From NCBI RefSeq assembly GCF_014203695.1, contig NZ_JACHJO010000002.1:397893-461892 (forward strand): 64,000 bases of DNA, given 5' to 3'. Positions 8,096 through 17,080 of this stretch are shown here, piece after piece. Under the pieces are notes generated by a model. That model was not told the origin of the DNA and searched no databases. It saw only the letters and a list, made by a program, of their open reading frames with translations. Origin of the DNA: Nocardiopsis algeriensis. GTDB taxonomy: Bacteria > Actinomycetota > Actinomycetes > Streptosporangiales > Streptosporangiaceae. A program made the position numbers and the translations under genes. Within the stretch, counting starts at the first letter, position 1. Each line of letters starts with the position of its first letter.

Positions 8096-9445
8096 ATGGG
8101 CGAAGCAGTGGCGTCAGCCCTCGCCGAGATGGCTCGGCGGGACGGGGCCGCGGCCGAGATGGCTCGGCAGGCACTGGACACTCTGGCTCCGGAGCGCAAT
8201 CTCGAACAGCTCAACCAGCACACCGTGCAGCGGTTCTGCTGGTTGGAGCTGCCCGCGCGCTTCAGTCAGGAGGAGCGCAGGCCGGCGATACGGGCCCTGG
8301 CAGACCTCTTCTCGCTGCTCCAACTGCACAGGTACGCGCAGGTCTGCTCCTCGCAGGAGACCGAGACGCTCCTGGACGTGTACGAGGAGGAGTACGGGGC
8401 CGGACTGGTCATGTACGAGCGCCTCATGTGGGAGTCGGGGGTGGAACCGCCCGATCTGCCCGAGCTGACGTGGGGAATGGTGGTCGGCGACGCCGAGATC
8501 CGGGCCCGCCAGGAGACCGCCTCCGCCCTGGAACTGGCGATCGCGCTGGGCGACGTGCGCCCCGGCAAGCGCGGGTGGCGGCCCGCCCAGGAGCGCTTCG
8601 CCCGCTCCTTCCTCACCCGGCCCGGGGACGGTGGACTGAGCCACCTGGACCGCATCCGCGAGGAGAGGGTGCGCGGCTGGCTGAACTCCCCCGCGCACCC
8701 CTACCGCCGGCAGCTGTGGCCCCTGGTGGGGCAGATCATCGCCGGGGCCGAGGTACCCCGCTCGGCCCACATCGCGACGGCCCCGCTGCAGCGGCTGCTG
8801 GACCTGGCCGACGACGGCATCGCACTCACCCAGATCGGCTACCTCTCCCCCGTCGTGGTGCGGCAGATGTGCGAGGACTTCGGATGGCGCACCTCCCCCG
8901 AGCCTCCGCGCAGCGAGACCGACGTCACCCAGCTCATCGCCCTGCACCAGACGCTGCGCGCCATGCGGGCGGTGCGCCGCTCCGGGCGGCGCCTGGTGCT
9001 CACCCGGCGCGGCAGGCAGCTGAGGGAGGATCCCGAGGCGCTGTGGCAGGCGGCCACCGAATCGGTGTGCCGTACGGGCGGCCTGGAGCAGGCCGCCGCG
9101 GAGACCCTGCTCGGCATGCTGCTGTCGCGCACGCCCCAGGACGGCGCGGACCCGGGCCGGAGGGAGTCCGACGCCGACGCGGCCGAGAGACTGCTCACCT
9201 CCTCGGGGTGGACGTTTCCCGAACCGCAGGCACCGGGGCGCCACGCCGCGGCCCATCGCAAGGCCGCGGAGGCCGCCTCGGACCAGGTCCGTGCGATGGT
9301 GACGGCGGTGTGCTGGCTCCTGGAGGCACTGGACCTCCTCACCCCGGACGACGGCTCGGGGTACCGGGAGCTGACCGACCTGGGGCGCGTGTTCGCGATC
9401 GCCTGCCTCCACAAGTCGGCGGTGGCTCCCCCGGCGGTGGTGTGA
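8096..9445 (+). CDS. conserved helical protein with winged-helix-like segments, function unknown
   Basis: About 449 residues from ATG 8096; GTG 8084 is an alternative, since the GGGGAGG at 8075-8081 is too near one and far from the other. The protein is almost entirely alpha-helical and acidic at the N-terminus. Two places look like winged-helix or Fic-like wing motifs: RRSGRRLVLTRRGRQLREDP (mid-protein) and GSGYRELTDLGRVFA (C-terminus). LTQIGYLSPVVVRQMCEDFG precedes the first. Similar strings occur in uncharacterised actinobacterial proteins, sometimes fused to pRiA4b ORF-3 domains, but I cannot assign a role. There are no membrane segments and no catalytic motif. Confidence 0.7.
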   Translation: MGEAVASALAEMARRDGAAAEMARQALDTLAPERNLEQLNQHTVQRFCWLELPARFSQEERRPAIRALADLFSLLQLHRYAQVCSSQETETLLDVYEEEYGAGLVMYERLMWESGVEPPDLPELTWGMVVGDAEIRARQETASALELAIALGDVRPGKRGWRPAQERFARSFLTRPGDGGLSHLDRIREERVRGWLNSPAHPYRRQLWPLVGQIIAGAEVPRSAHIATAPLQRLLDLADDGIALTQIGYLSPVVVRQMCEDFGWRTSPEPPRSETDVTQLIALHQTLRAMRAVRRSGRRLVLTRRGRQLREDPEALWQAATESVCRTGGLEQAAAETLLGMLLSRTPQDGADPGRRESDADAAERLLTSSGWTFPEPQAPGRHAAAHRKAAEAASDQVRAMVTAVCWLLEALDLLTPDDGSGYRELTDLGRVFAIACLHKSAVAPPAVV

Positions 9446-9528
9446 CCGGTCGGCCCGCCCGAAGCGGTCCGGTGCCGGACAGGGCCTAGTCTGGAGCGCG
9501 GACGACCCGCGCGAACAGCAGGAGCACC

Positions 9529-10566
9529 ATGCCCACGCCCGAACCGCCGGAGAAGGCGGAGACCACCGGTACGCCCGTCACCCCGGAGGGCGGGAAGGTA
9601 GCAGACGACCCGTGGGAGCGCATGCCCGAGGACGCCCTCAACCGCCCCGGGGCCGCCGGTGCCGGGGAGGACCGGGAGGACGAGGGCGCCTCCCCCGCCG
9701 CCGGGAGTCCCGACGGCGGCGGAGAGGCCGACGGCGGGGAGACCGGCGGCGGGGAGGCGGCCAGGGCCGAGAGCTGGGCGGACTTCCTGCCCAGCCCGGT
9801 GTTCGTGCTCCTCCTCGGCCTGACCGGGTTCGCCGGATGGCTCTCGTGGCAGGCCGTGGAACTGGACTGGGCCGCCGAGGACACGAGCGTCACCCCGCTG
9901 ATCCCGCCGCTCATGATCCTGCTGGGCTGGATCGTCTCGTGCGCCGTCCACGAGTTCGCGCACGCCCTCGCCGCCCACCTGGCGGGGGACCGGTCGCTGC
10001 GCGGCAGCGCCTACCTGCGCCTCAACCCCTTCGCCTACCAGCACGCCTTCGCCGGCCTGGTGCTTCCGGTGCTCTACCTCGGCTTCGGCGCCTTCGGCAT
10101 GAACGGCCCGGCCGCCCAGGTGTCCTGGGACAGGATCGGCCCCGGCCGGCGGGTGCTGGTGGCGCTGGCCGGTCCGCTGGCCAACCTGGTGTTGTTCGCC
10201 GCACTGGCCGGCACGGTCTCGTTCCTGGTCCCCGCGGGCCAGGACACCACCAACTGGGCAATCGCCGCGATGGCGTTCCTGGCCTTCGCCAACCTGACCT
10301 CGGCCCTGGTCAACCTGCTGCCGGTGCCGGGTCTGGACGGCTTCGAGGTCCTGGCCGCGGCGGTGGGCGACCGGCCCTGGGTGCGTGCCGCCCGGGCGAA
10401 CGCGCTGTTCGGTTCGGTACTGGTGTTCGCCGTCCTGTGGTTCCCCTCCGTCCACGACAAGCTCGTGGAGCTCGTGTACGCGCTGTTCCACGCGGTGCTG
10501 CCCAACCCGGCCTTCCAGGGCTTCGCCTTCCTCGGCGAACTGCTCCTACAGTTCTGGAACGCCTGA
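9529..10566 (+). CDS. site-2-protease-like M50 family membrane metallopeptidase
   Basis: 345 residues. A 75-residue disordered acidic, Gly/Pro-rich N-terminus is followed by about six membrane segments. The zinc-binding HEFAH (HExxH, in SCAVHEFAHALAAHL, about residue 143) and the third-ligand motif LLPVPGLDGFEVL (about 264) define the M50/S2P group. There is no PDZ domain, so it belongs to the minimal subgroup related to SpoIVFB. Substrate unknown; anti-sigma factors or signal-peptide remnants are family precedents. The ribosome binding site GCAGGAG is 4-5 nt before the ATG. It has no obvious operon partner. Confidence 0.85.
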   Translation: MPTPEPPEKAETTGTPVTPEGGKVADDPWERMPEDALNRPGAAGAGEDREDEGASPAAGSPDGGGEADGGETGGGEAARAESWADFLPSPVFVLLLGLTGFAGWLSWQAVELDWAAEDTSVTPLIPPLMILLGWIVSCAVHEFAHALAAHLAGDRSLRGSAYLRLNPFAYQHAFAGLVLPVLYLGFGAFGMNGPAAQVSWDRIGPGRRVLVALAGPLANLVLFAALAGTVSFLVPAGQDTTNWAIAAMAFLAFANLTSALVNLLPVPGLDGFEVLAAAVGDRPWVRAARANALFGSVLVFAVLWFPSVHDKLVELVYALFHAVLPNPAFQGFAFLGELLLQFWNA

Positions 10567-10628
10567 CCGGCCGCACGCCGCGGCGGCGGCCCCCGCCGCC
10601 TGCCCACGCGCGGGGCCCGGGTGCCGCG

Positions 10629-10656
10629 CGGACGGAGGATCCCGGTCCTCCGTCCG
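10629..10656. terminator. hairpin terminator
   Basis: CGGACGGAGGA, 6-nt loop, perfect 11-bp complement, 62 bp after the M50 peptidase stop. Confidence 0.75.
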
Positions 10657-10698
10657 TGCGGTATCCGGCCGTCCCGAGGCGCTCCGGGGGGAATTCCC

Positions 10699-10784
10699 AG
10701 GCCCTGCTTTTTGGATGCTCTCGCCGTATCGGCGGAGCCGATCCTCCGGCCGTGCAGCCCGAGATGATCCGAAAACAGGGCTCA
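10699..10784. mobile_element. MITE-like element, short copy (about 86 bp)
   Basis: Shares both ends with the element at 3643-3825: the left end (AGGCCCTGCTTTTTGGATGC) then TCTCGCCGTATCGGCGGAGC, and the right end (CGTGCAGCCCGAGATGATCC) before AAAACAGGGC. About 97 bp of the interior is missing, with a GGC microhomology at the junction, so it looks like an internal-deletion derivative. Its right end touches or supplies the stop codon of the minus-strand gene that ends at 10782. Confidence 0.7.
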
Positions 10785-11231
10785 GGGCGTGAAGGAGGGG
10801 ACGGGGTTCGGGATGCTGCGGACGACCGCGAGCGCGAGCACCGCCATCGAGCCGAAGAGGTACCCGTAGTGGACGGGATGGCCCTGGAGCACGACGTCTC
10901 CGCCCGGCACGTAGGCGCTCAGCGCCATGGTCACCACGACGAACCCGCCGGCGAAGCACGCCGCGCCGAGAACGCTGCGGCTGCCCCAGCCGCACAGGCG
11001 GCAGGCCGCGTAGAACACCGCCAGGAGGGCGACCAGACCGGCTGCCCCGAGCACCTGGGCGGTGATCCCCGCCTCCCAGTAGCGGGTGAGCCAGCCGGCG
11101 GCGGGCGCCGCCACCAGGCCGGTCGCGGCGCCGAGGGCGAGGAGTACGACGGCGGTCGCCGCGGACAGCAGTCCGGAGAGCACGCCGCCCTGCGCTGCGG
11201 GTGGGCGGCCGTCGCCGCCGGAGGCCGTCAC
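10782..11231 (-). CDS. small integral membrane protein, DUF6113-like
   Basis: 149 residues with about four transmembrane segments (starting near residues 15, 50, 85 and 115). The GTG start at 11231 overlaps the TGA of mshB by four bases, so the genes are translationally coupled. In Streptomyces an uncharacterised membrane protein of this size (DUF6113) also follows mshB, which supports the call. The C-terminal residues and stop lie at the edge of the short MITE-like element, so the tail may have been altered by insertion. Function unknown; a link to mycothiol metabolism is only by position. Confidence 0.75.
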   Translation of the reverse strand: MTASGGDGRPPAAQGGVLSGLLSAATAVVLLALGAATGLVAAPAAGWLTRYWEAGITAQVLGAAGLVALLAVFYAACRLCGWGSRSVLGAACFAGGFVVVTMALSAYVPGGDVVLQGHPVHYGYLFGSMAVLALAVVRSIPNPVPSFTP

Positions 11232-12094
11232 AGCCCCTCGAAGAGGTCGGTCTCGTACCCGCCCCGCGGGATGTGCGCGGAGGGCCCGGCGAGCAGGGTG
11301 AAGTACTCGACGGCGTCGATCTCCTGGGCGATGTCGTTCGACAGCGCGAACCGCTCGCCGTCCACGGTGATCTGCGTGGCGTGGGCGCGCATGGCCAGGA
11401 CCTTGGCGGCCCAGTGGTCGTCGGCGTCGATGCGGGTGGTCACGATCTCGTCGGGGGTACCCAGGGCGATGTCGGAGACCTCGCGGGGCGGGGTGAAGGG
11501 GCCCGCCTCCTCGTTCAGCCGGGCGACGGACTCCTCGAGGCGCGACACCGGCTGGGCGATCGCGTAGATCTTGCGGACCTGCCAGGGTGTACCGGGAACA
11601 CTCCGGTCTCCCGCCCTGGTGCAGGCCAGACGGGTGACCCGGTGGGCCTGGACGTGGTCGGGATGGCCGTAGCCCCCGTGTTCGTCGTAGGTCACCACGA
11701 CATGGGGGCGGAACTCCCGGATGGTCTCGGCGAGCAGGGCCGCCGCCTCGTGGGGGTCCGCGCCCCAGAACGCCTTCGGGTGGTCGTTGGAGGGGGCGCC
11801 CATCATGCCCGAGTCCCGGTAGTGTCCGGGGCCCCCGAGGAAGCGGTGGTCGCGCACGCCCAGGGCGACACAGGCCTTGTCGAGCTCGCCGATCCGGTAC
11901 TCGCCCAGGGTGTCGTCCCGGTCCGCCGCCAGGTGCGCGAGGTCCTCGGGGATGACCTCGCCCTCCTCCCCCAGGGTGCAGGTCACGAGGGCGACCCCGG
12001 CCCCCTCGGCCGCGTACTTGGCCAGTGTGGCCCCGGTGACGATGCTCTCGTCGTCCGGGTGCGCGTGCACCATCATCAGTCGCCTGTCGCTCAC
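11228..12094 (-). CDS. mshB: N-acetyl-1-D-myo-inositol-2-amino-2-deoxy-alpha-D-glucopyranoside deacetylase
   Basis: 288 residues, LmbE-like zinc deacetylase. It removes acetate from GlcNAc-inositol in mycothiol synthesis. Zinc ligands are in VHAHPDDESIVTG (H12 and D15) and GGYGHPDHVQAHRV (His about 145). The N-terminus starts directly at the active-site strand from a GTG at 12094; no clear Shine-Dalgarno is present, so the message may be leaderless. It is divergent from the S9 peptidase gene, with under 100 bp between the starts. Its presence marks the organism as a mycothiol-producing actinomycete. Confidence 0.95.
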   Translation of the reverse strand: MSDRRLMMVHAHPDDESIVTGATLAKYAAEGAGVALVTCTLGEEGEVIPEDLAHLAADRDDTLGEYRIGELDKACVALGVRDHRFLGGPGHYRDSGMMGAPSNDHPKAFWGADPHEAAALLAETIREFRPHVVVTYDEHGGYGHPDHVQAHRVTRLACTRAGDRSVPGTPWQVRKIYAIAQPVSRLEESVARLNEEAGPFTPPREVSDIALGTPDEIVTTRIDADDHWAAKVLAMRAHATQITVDGERFALSNDIAQEIDAVEYFTLLAGPSAHIPRGGYETDLFEGL

Positions 12095-12189
12095 ACAGCG
12101 AAGAATACCGGCCGGACACGCTCCGGCCTCCCGGCACACCCGTCCGCCGGGGCTGGGCACGCGTCCGCGATGTGGGACACAATCGGCCC

Positions 12190-14367
12190 ATGAGTTTTCC
12201 TCGCCAGCAGGCACGTACCCAGCGGTTCACCATCGGAGTGCCCAGATCGTTCGAGATCTCGCCGGACGGCCGGCGCATCGCCTTCCTGAGAGGCCGGGAC
12301 GGGGTGGACACGGCCACCTGCCTGTGGGTGTACGACGCCGACGACGGCACCGAGAGGGTGGTCGCCGACCCGCGCGCCCTGGGTGCCGACGACGAGAACC
12401 TCCCGCCGGAGGAGCGGGCGCGCCGCGAGCGGCTGCGCGAGAGCGGCGGAGGCATCGTGGCCTACACGGTCGACCGCGACTTCACCCGGGCGGTGTTCGC
12501 CCTGTCGGGGCGGCTGTTCTGCGTCGACCTCGCCGACGGGGGCGCCGACCCCCGAGAACTGCCCGCCACCGCGCCCGTGGTCGACCCCAGGATCGACGCC
12601 GGGGGTCGGCGGATCGCCTACGTCAGCGGGGGCGCCCTGCGTGTCATCGGTGCCGACGGCCGGGGCGACCGCGTCCTGGCCTCCCCGGACGCGGAGAACG
12701 TCACCTGGGGTCTGGCCGATTTCGTCGCCGCCGAGGAGATGGGGCGCTACCGGGGCTTCTGGTGGGCGCCGGACGGGTCCGCGGTACTGGCCGCCCGGGT
12801 CGACGAGTCGCCCGTGGCCCGCTGGTACGTGGACGATCCGGCCGCCCCCGAGCAGGAGCCGACGGCGATGCGCTATCCGGCCGCGGGCACCGACAACCCG
12901 GAGGTACGGCTGGCGGTGCTCTCCGCGGACGGGAGCGATCCGGATCCGGTCTGGGTCGAGTGGGACCGGGAGGAGCTGCCCTACCTCGCGACGGCGGGCT
13001 GGAAGGCCGGGCCCGAGGGGGCGGCGTCGGTGGTGTTCACCGCGCAGAGCCGCGACCAGAGGACGCTGACCCTCTTCAAGGCCGACCCGGCCACCGGTCG
13101 CGGCGAGGCGGTGCGCACCGAGCGCGACGGCGTGTGGGTGGAGCTCATGCCGGGCGTGCCCTCCTGGACCGCCTCGGGCGAACTGGTGTGGATCGGCCGC
13201 GAGAACGGTGCGGGGGAGCGCCGCGTGTACGTGGGGGACACACCGGTCAGCCCGCCCGGCGTGTACGTCCGCGGCGTGGTCGACGTCGACGGCGACCGCG
13301 TCCTGTACTCGGCTTCGCCCGAGGACGGCCCGGCCGACGTGTCGCTGTGGCTGGCCACCCGGGACGGGGAGCGCTCCGGCCCGGTGGAGGTGCCGGGCCA
13401 CGGCTGCTCCAAGGGCACCGACTCCGGGGCGCACAGCGGCCTGCGCTCGGGCCGCCTGCGCGGCGACACCCTGGTGGTGCAGCACCGGTCGACGGACTTC
13501 CCCGGCGTGCGCACCCTGGTGATGCGGGACGGCGAATCGGGCGTGCACAGCGAGTACGGCACGATCGAGAGCCTGGCCGAGTCCCCCGACCTGCCCGAGC
13601 TGAGGGTGGAGACCTGGCGCGCGGGCGAGCGGCGGATCCCGTGCGCGCTGGTCCTGCCCTCCTGGTACCGCGGCGACGGGCAGAGGCTCCCCGTGCTGAT
13701 GGCTCCCTACGGCGGGCCGCACGCCCAGCGGGTGCTCAACACGCGCGGCGCGTTCCTGAGCGCCCAGTGGTACGCCGAGCAGGGGTTCGCGGTGCTCATC
13801 GCGGACGGCCGGGGCACCCCGGGCATCGGCGTGGAGTGGGAGCAGGCCGTCCACCTCGACCTGGCCACGGCGGTGCTGGAGGACCAGGTGGCGGCGCTGG
13901 AGGACGCGGCCCACCGGTTCGGCTTCCTCGACACCTCGCGGGTGGGCATCCACGGCTGGTCCTTCGGCGGCTACCTGGCGGCGCTGGCGGTGCTGCGCCG
14001 GCCCGATGTGTTCCACGCCGCGGTCGCGGGCGCCCCGGTGATCGACTGGCGGCTCTACGACACCCACTACACCGAGCGCTACCTGGGCACCCCGCAGGAG
14101 CAGCCGGAGGCCTACGAGCGCAGCTCCCTGCTGGCCGACGCCGCCAAGCTGGAGCGCCCGCTGATGATGATCCACGGCCTGTCGGACGACAACGTGGTGT
14201 TCGCGCACACGCAGCGGATGTCCTCGGCCCTGCTCGCGGCGGGGCGCCGCCACACGGTGCTGCCGCTGTCGGGCGTGACCCATTCGCCCTCGGACCCGAC
14301 GGTGTCGGAGAACCTGCTGCTGCTCCAGGTCGAGTTCCTCAAGAACAGCCTCCGCGTCGAGGCCTGA
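12190..14367 (+). CDS. S9 family prolyl oligopeptidase / dipeptidyl-peptidase IV-like serine peptidase
   Basis: 725 residues. The N-terminal two thirds form a beta-propeller with the DPP IV-like motif in GLADFVAAEEMGRYRGFWWA (about residues 175-195), which holds the Glu pair that binds a free peptide N-terminus. The C-terminal alpha/beta hydrolase has the nucleophile S591 (HGWSFGGYLA), D667 (HGLSDDNVVF) and H698 (GVTHSPSD). No signal peptide, so it is probably cytoplasmic and processes small peptides. The ATG at 12190 is chosen over one 18 nt upstream. A strong hairpin follows the stop. Substrate preference for Xaa-Pro or similar is a family expectation. Confidence 0.92.
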   Translation: MSFPRQQARTQRFTIGVPRSFEISPDGRRIAFLRGRDGVDTATCLWVYDADDGTERVVADPRALGADDENLPPEERARRERLRESGGGIVAYTVDRDFTRAVFALSGRLFCVDLADGGADPRELPATAPVVDPRIDAGGRRIAYVSGGALRVIGADGRGDRVLASPDAENVTWGLADFVAAEEMGRYRGFWWAPDGSAVLAARVDESPVARWYVDDPAAPEQEPTAMRYPAAGTDNPEVRLAVLSADGSDPDPVWVEWDREELPYLATAGWKAGPEGAASVVFTAQSRDQRTLTLFKADPATGRGEAVRTERDGVWVELMPGVPSWTASGELVWIGRENGAGERRVYVGDTPVSPPGVYVRGVVDVDGDRVLYSASPEDGPADVSLWLATRDGERSGPVEVPGHGCSKGTDSGAHSGLRSGRLRGDTLVVQHRSTDFPGVRTLVMRDGESGVHSEYGTIESLAESPDLPELRVETWRAGERRIPCALVLPSWYRGDGQRLPVLMAPYGGPHAQRVLNTRGAFLSAQWYAEQGFAVLIADGRGTPGIGVEWEQAVHLDLATAVLEDQVAALEDAAHRFGFLDTSRVGIHGWSFGGYLAALAVLRRPDVFHAAVAGAPVIDWRLYDTHYTERYLGTPQEQPEAYERSSLLADAAKLERPLMMIHGLSDDNVVFAHTQRMSSALLAAGRRHTVLPLSGVTHSPSDPTVSENLLLLQVEFLKNSLRVEA

Positions 14368-14370
14368 GGG

Positions 14371-14423
14371 GCCCGCCCCCGCCGCTTCCGGCCCCTGCCG
14401 GAAGCAGCGGGGGCGGCGCGGGC
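14371..14423 (+). terminator. long hairpin terminator
   Basis: GCCCCCGCCGCTTCCGG and CCGGAAGCAGCGGGGGC form a stem of about 17 bp with one mismatch and a short loop, beginning 3-7 bp after the peptidase stop. Confidence 0.8.
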
Positions 14424-14452
14424 CTCCGGAAGAGCGGCCGTAGCCTGGGACT

Positions 14453-14827
14453 ATGCGTTCGTATGCGGTGCCGCTCGCCCTGCTGGCCGACCTCGTGTGT
14501 GTCCTCTCCTTCGTCGTGATCGGCAAGGTCGACCACGACACCGGTACGGCCGTCCCGGCCGTGGCGGCGACGGCATGGCCGTTCCTGGCCGGTGCGCTCC
14601 TCGGCTGGGTGGTCACGCTGGCGTGGCGTTCGCCCACCCGGGTGTGGCCGACCGGCGTGTTCGTGTGGGCGGTGACCGTGAGCGGGGGAATGGTGCTGCG
14701 CCTGTTCACCGGCGAGGGAGCGCCGCTGTCGTTCGCCGTCGTCACCTCGCTGTTCCTCGCCGCCACCATGCTGGGCTGGCGCCTGGTCGCCCTTCTCGGC
14801 GCGCGGAGGAGCCGGCGCACGGCCTGA
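14453..14827 (+). CDS. DUF3054 family membrane protein
   Basis: 124 residues with four transmembrane helices (near residues 5, 42, 65 and 95). The string WPTGVFVWAVTVSGGMVLR and the overall size match the DUF3054 family found in actinobacteria and haloarchaea. It has no known function. The ATG at 14453 follows the sequence TAGCCTGGGACT, which could serve as a -10 region for a leaderless message. The stop lies 22 bp before the convergent end of the sigma factor gene. Confidence 0.8.
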   Translation: MRSYAVPLALLADLVCVLSFVVIGKVDHDTGTAVPAVAATAWPFLAGALLGWVVTLAWRSPTRVWPTGVFVWAVTVSGGMVLRLFTGEGAPLSFAVVTSLFLAATMLGWRLVALLGARRSRRTA

Positions 14828-14848
14828 CGCCTCCGAGGGCGTGGAAGG

Positions 14849-16219
14849 TCACCCCGAACGCGGGGAAGGCCGCGCGCGATCCGGTGCACCGAGATCGGCG
14901 GAGGCGCGGGGGCCGGGGACTCCGGCCTCGGACTTCTCGGGCACGGCCGCCGCCGAGCAGGAGCGGGCGCGGGAGAGCAGGTGGGTGCGTTCGCGTTCGT
15001 TGCGGGTGAGACGGGCGGCACGCTCGAACTCGGCGCGGGCCTCGGCGGGCCGCTCCAGCCGCAGGAGGAGGTCCCCGCGAACGGCGGGGAGCAGGTGGTA
15101 GCCCTCCATCCCGGGCGCGTCGGCCAGGGCGTCCACGAGGGGCAGCGCCGCATCCGGCCCGTGGGCCATCGACACCGCCACGGCCCGGTTCAGCTCCACC
15201 ACCGGCGACCCGGTGACCCGGACGAGGGCCAGGTACAGGGCTGCGACGACCGTCCAGTCGGTGTCCTCGTGGACGGCGGCGCGGGCGTGCTCGGCCGCGA
15301 TGGCGGCCTGGAGTGCGTAGGGGCCGCGCGGCTGCGCGGGGTCCGGCGGCAGCGACCGCACGAGCGCCGCCATGCCGCGGGTGATGAGGAGGCGGTCCCA
15401 GCGGGACCGGTCCTGGACGGCCAGCGGCACGATCCCGCCGTCCGGGCCGACGCGGGCGCGCAGGCGTGAGGCGTGCAGCTCCATGAGGGCCAGGAGGCCG
15501 TGTACCTCGCGCTCCTCGGGCAGCAGACCGGCGAGCACCCGGCCCAGCCGCATGGCCTCCTCGCACAGCTCGGGGCGGACCAGGTCCTGTCCCGACGTGG
15601 CGGCGTAGCCCTCGTTGAAGACCAGGTAGACGACCTCCAGCACCGAGAAGAGGCGGGCGTCGCGGTCCTGTCCTGCGGGCACCTCGAACGGGACGCGCTT
15701 GCGGGCCAGGGTCCTCTTGGCGCGCACGATGCGCTGGGCGACGGTGGCCTCGGGCACCAGGAAGGCGCGGGCGATCTCGTCGGTGGCCAGTCCGCCCAGC
15801 AGCCGCAGGGTGAGCGCGACCCGGGCCTCCGTCGACAGCACCGGGTGGCAGCACACGAACATGAGCCGCAGGAGGTCGTCGCCGTAGTCCTCCTCCAGGA
15901 CGGCGTCGAATTCCGCCTGCCCGTCGTGTTCGGCGATCTCGCGGCCGAGTTCGGCCATGCGCTCCTGGAAGCGCCCGTCGCGCCGCCAGCGGTCGAGGAT
16001 CCGGCGCTTGGCGACGGTGGTCAGCCAGGCGGCCGGACGGTCGGGCACCCCTTCCGTCGGCCATTTCTCCAGCGCGCTGACCAGGGCGTCCTGTGCGAAT
16101 TCCTCGGCCAGGCCGACGTCGCCGACCATCCTGGTGAGCGCGGCGACGAGGCGGGCCGACTCGATGCGCCAGACCGCCTCCACCGCGCGTGTCGTCTCTT
16201 TGTGGTCCACACCACCCAT
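14849..16219 (-). CDS. ECF42-type RNA polymerase sigma factor with C-terminal extension
   Basis: 456 residues. Region 2 is seen in VGDVGLAEEFAQDALVSALE and AWLTTVAKRRILDRWRRDGR (about residues 30-82). Region 4 covers ARVALTLRLLGGLATDEIAR and FLVPEATVAQRIVRAKRTL (about 130-168). The long C-terminal part (DUF6596/TPR-like; motif LFNEGY variant VFNEGYAATSG, later YALQAAIAAEHARA) is characteristic of ECF42. There is no anti-sigma factor; ECF42 genes normally sit beside a DGPF/YCII-domain gene, and one is found at 17715-18146 on the same strand, separated by an island of foreign DNA. The ATG at 16219 is the best start; the upstream frame is an IS3 relic. The C-terminal end is Pro/Ser-rich and weakly conserved. 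Confidence 0.9.
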   Translation of the reverse strand: MGGVDHKETTRAVEAVWRIESARLVAALTRMVGDVGLAEEFAQDALVSALEKWPTEGVPDRPAAWLTTVAKRRILDRWRRDGRFQERMAELGREIAEHDGQAEFDAVLEEDYGDDLLRLMFVCCHPVLSTEARVALTLRLLGGLATDEIARAFLVPEATVAQRIVRAKRTLARKRVPFEVPAGQDRDARLFSVLEVVYLVFNEGYAATSGQDLVRPELCEEAMRLGRVLAGLLPEEREVHGLLALMELHASRLRARVGPDGGIVPLAVQDRSRWDRLLITRGMAALVRSLPPDPAQPRGPYALQAAIAAEHARAAVHEDTDWTVVAALYLALVRVTGSPVVELNRAVAVSMAHGPDAALPLVDALADAPGMEGYHLLPAVRGDLLLRLERPAEARAEFERAARLTRNERERTHLLSRARSCSAAAVPEKSEAGVPGPRASADLGAPDRARPSPRSG

Positions 16220-16265
16220 CCAAGCGCCGCGGCCCGCGCCGCCGCAAGCAGGCACTGCGGCCGCA

Positions 16266-16485
16266 GGCCGACCCCTGAGGGCGGTGGTCGGCGTCGACCT
16301 CGGCCTGGGTGACCCAATCGGCGGTGCGGGCGATCGCTCCGTCTCGTGCGGCCGGGTTCTGGCGGGCTCGTACGGCCGTGCGGGTGGCGCGTTCGCGCAG
16401 CTCATCGGGACATTCCCTCGGTGCCGGCATGACTCTCGTCCTTCCCAGGTTTGAGAGCCTCCATCAGACCCGGCACGAAACACAC
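16266..16485 (-). pseudogene. relic of an IS3-family orfA with its terminal region
   Basis: On the minus strand from 16430 the frame reads MPAPRECPDELRERATRTAV, then RARQNPAARDGAIARTADWV and TQAEVDADHRP. This matches the consensus start of IS3-family OrfA (M-PAPRKYPDELRERAVRM, ending WVRQAEVDAGHRPG) but lacks the helix-turn-helix middle and everything after. Sequence just upstream (16449-16481, gagcctccatcagacccgg) resembles IS3 end sequence. No orfB remains. It is inactive. Confidence 0.7.
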
Positions 16486-16580
16486 GAAGGGCCCCCTGTG
16501 CTGAGGGCGGATCCAACTGGTCATCGCCTCATCAGGCGTCTCCTCATCCAGAACCGATACCGTTCAGCCACCCACTGGAA

Positions 16581-16602
16581 TTCCGAACACGTTCCGAATA
16601 CG
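16581..16602 (+). promoter_or_regulatory. tandem 11-bp direct repeat, putative antitoxin operator
   Basis: TTCCGAACACG (16581-16591) is followed at once by TTCCGAATACG (16592-16602), ending 8 bp before the ATG of the Phd-like gene. Repeated operators at this position are typical of autoregulated toxin-antitoxin operons. It could also overlap the promoter. Confidence 0.55.
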
Positions 16603-16610
16603 ATGGATTC

Positions 16611-17078
16611 ATGACCATCGCAGCCAACCTCCCCGTCGCCACGCGACGCTCCTCGGACCTGAGTAAGCACTCGGCCGAGGTCTTCGCCGAGGCCGAGAAC
16701 CACCCCGTCACGGTGACCCGCCGCGACGGCGAGGCGCTGGTCCTGATGTCCCAGCGCGAGGCCGAGGGCCGTGCCCGTCTGCTGAACTTCGCCGCGCAGC
16801 TGATCACGGTCACGCTCGACGACAGCGGCACGCTCGCCGAGCGCATGGCGAAGTCGTTCCCGTGGATGCTGGCACTGTCGCCTGCGGACCGCGAGACCTG
16901 TGCGCAGGACCTCGTCGACGCTGCGCGCGCCTCGTTCTCCACCGGCCAGCCGCATCTGGCGATCGCTGAGCTGACGTCCTGGAAGGAGACGGCCGCTGCG
17001 GTTGCGGCGGGTCTGGGGAACGCTGATCTCGAGTGGTTGGACGGCGACGATGCCGCCGAGGCCGTGGAGCGTCCCTGA
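16611..17078 (+). CDS. Phd/YefM-like antitoxin-type protein
   Basis: 155 residues. The N-terminal 60 residues (NLPVATRRSSDLSKHSAEVF then VTVTRRDGEALVLMSQREAE) show the Phd/YefM pattern: a short DNA-binding N-terminal region, then a strand with R-R-x-G-E-A-L-V-L-M. The C-terminal 95 residues are longer than in usual YefM antitoxins and helical; they may neutralise the toxin. The next gene starts 3 nt after the stop and is basic, in keeping with an antitoxin-toxin operon. GC content and codon use appear somewhat less extreme than the neighbours, and the pair is bracketed by IS relics. Confidence 0.7.
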   Translation: MTIAANLPVATRRSSDLSKHSAEVFAEAENHPVTVTRRDGEALVLMSQREAEGRARLLNFAAQLITVTLDDSGTLAERMAKSFPWMLALSPADRETCAQDLVDAARASFSTGQPHLAIAELTSWKETAAAVAAGLGNADLEWLDGDDAAEAVERP

Positions 17079-17080
17079 CC

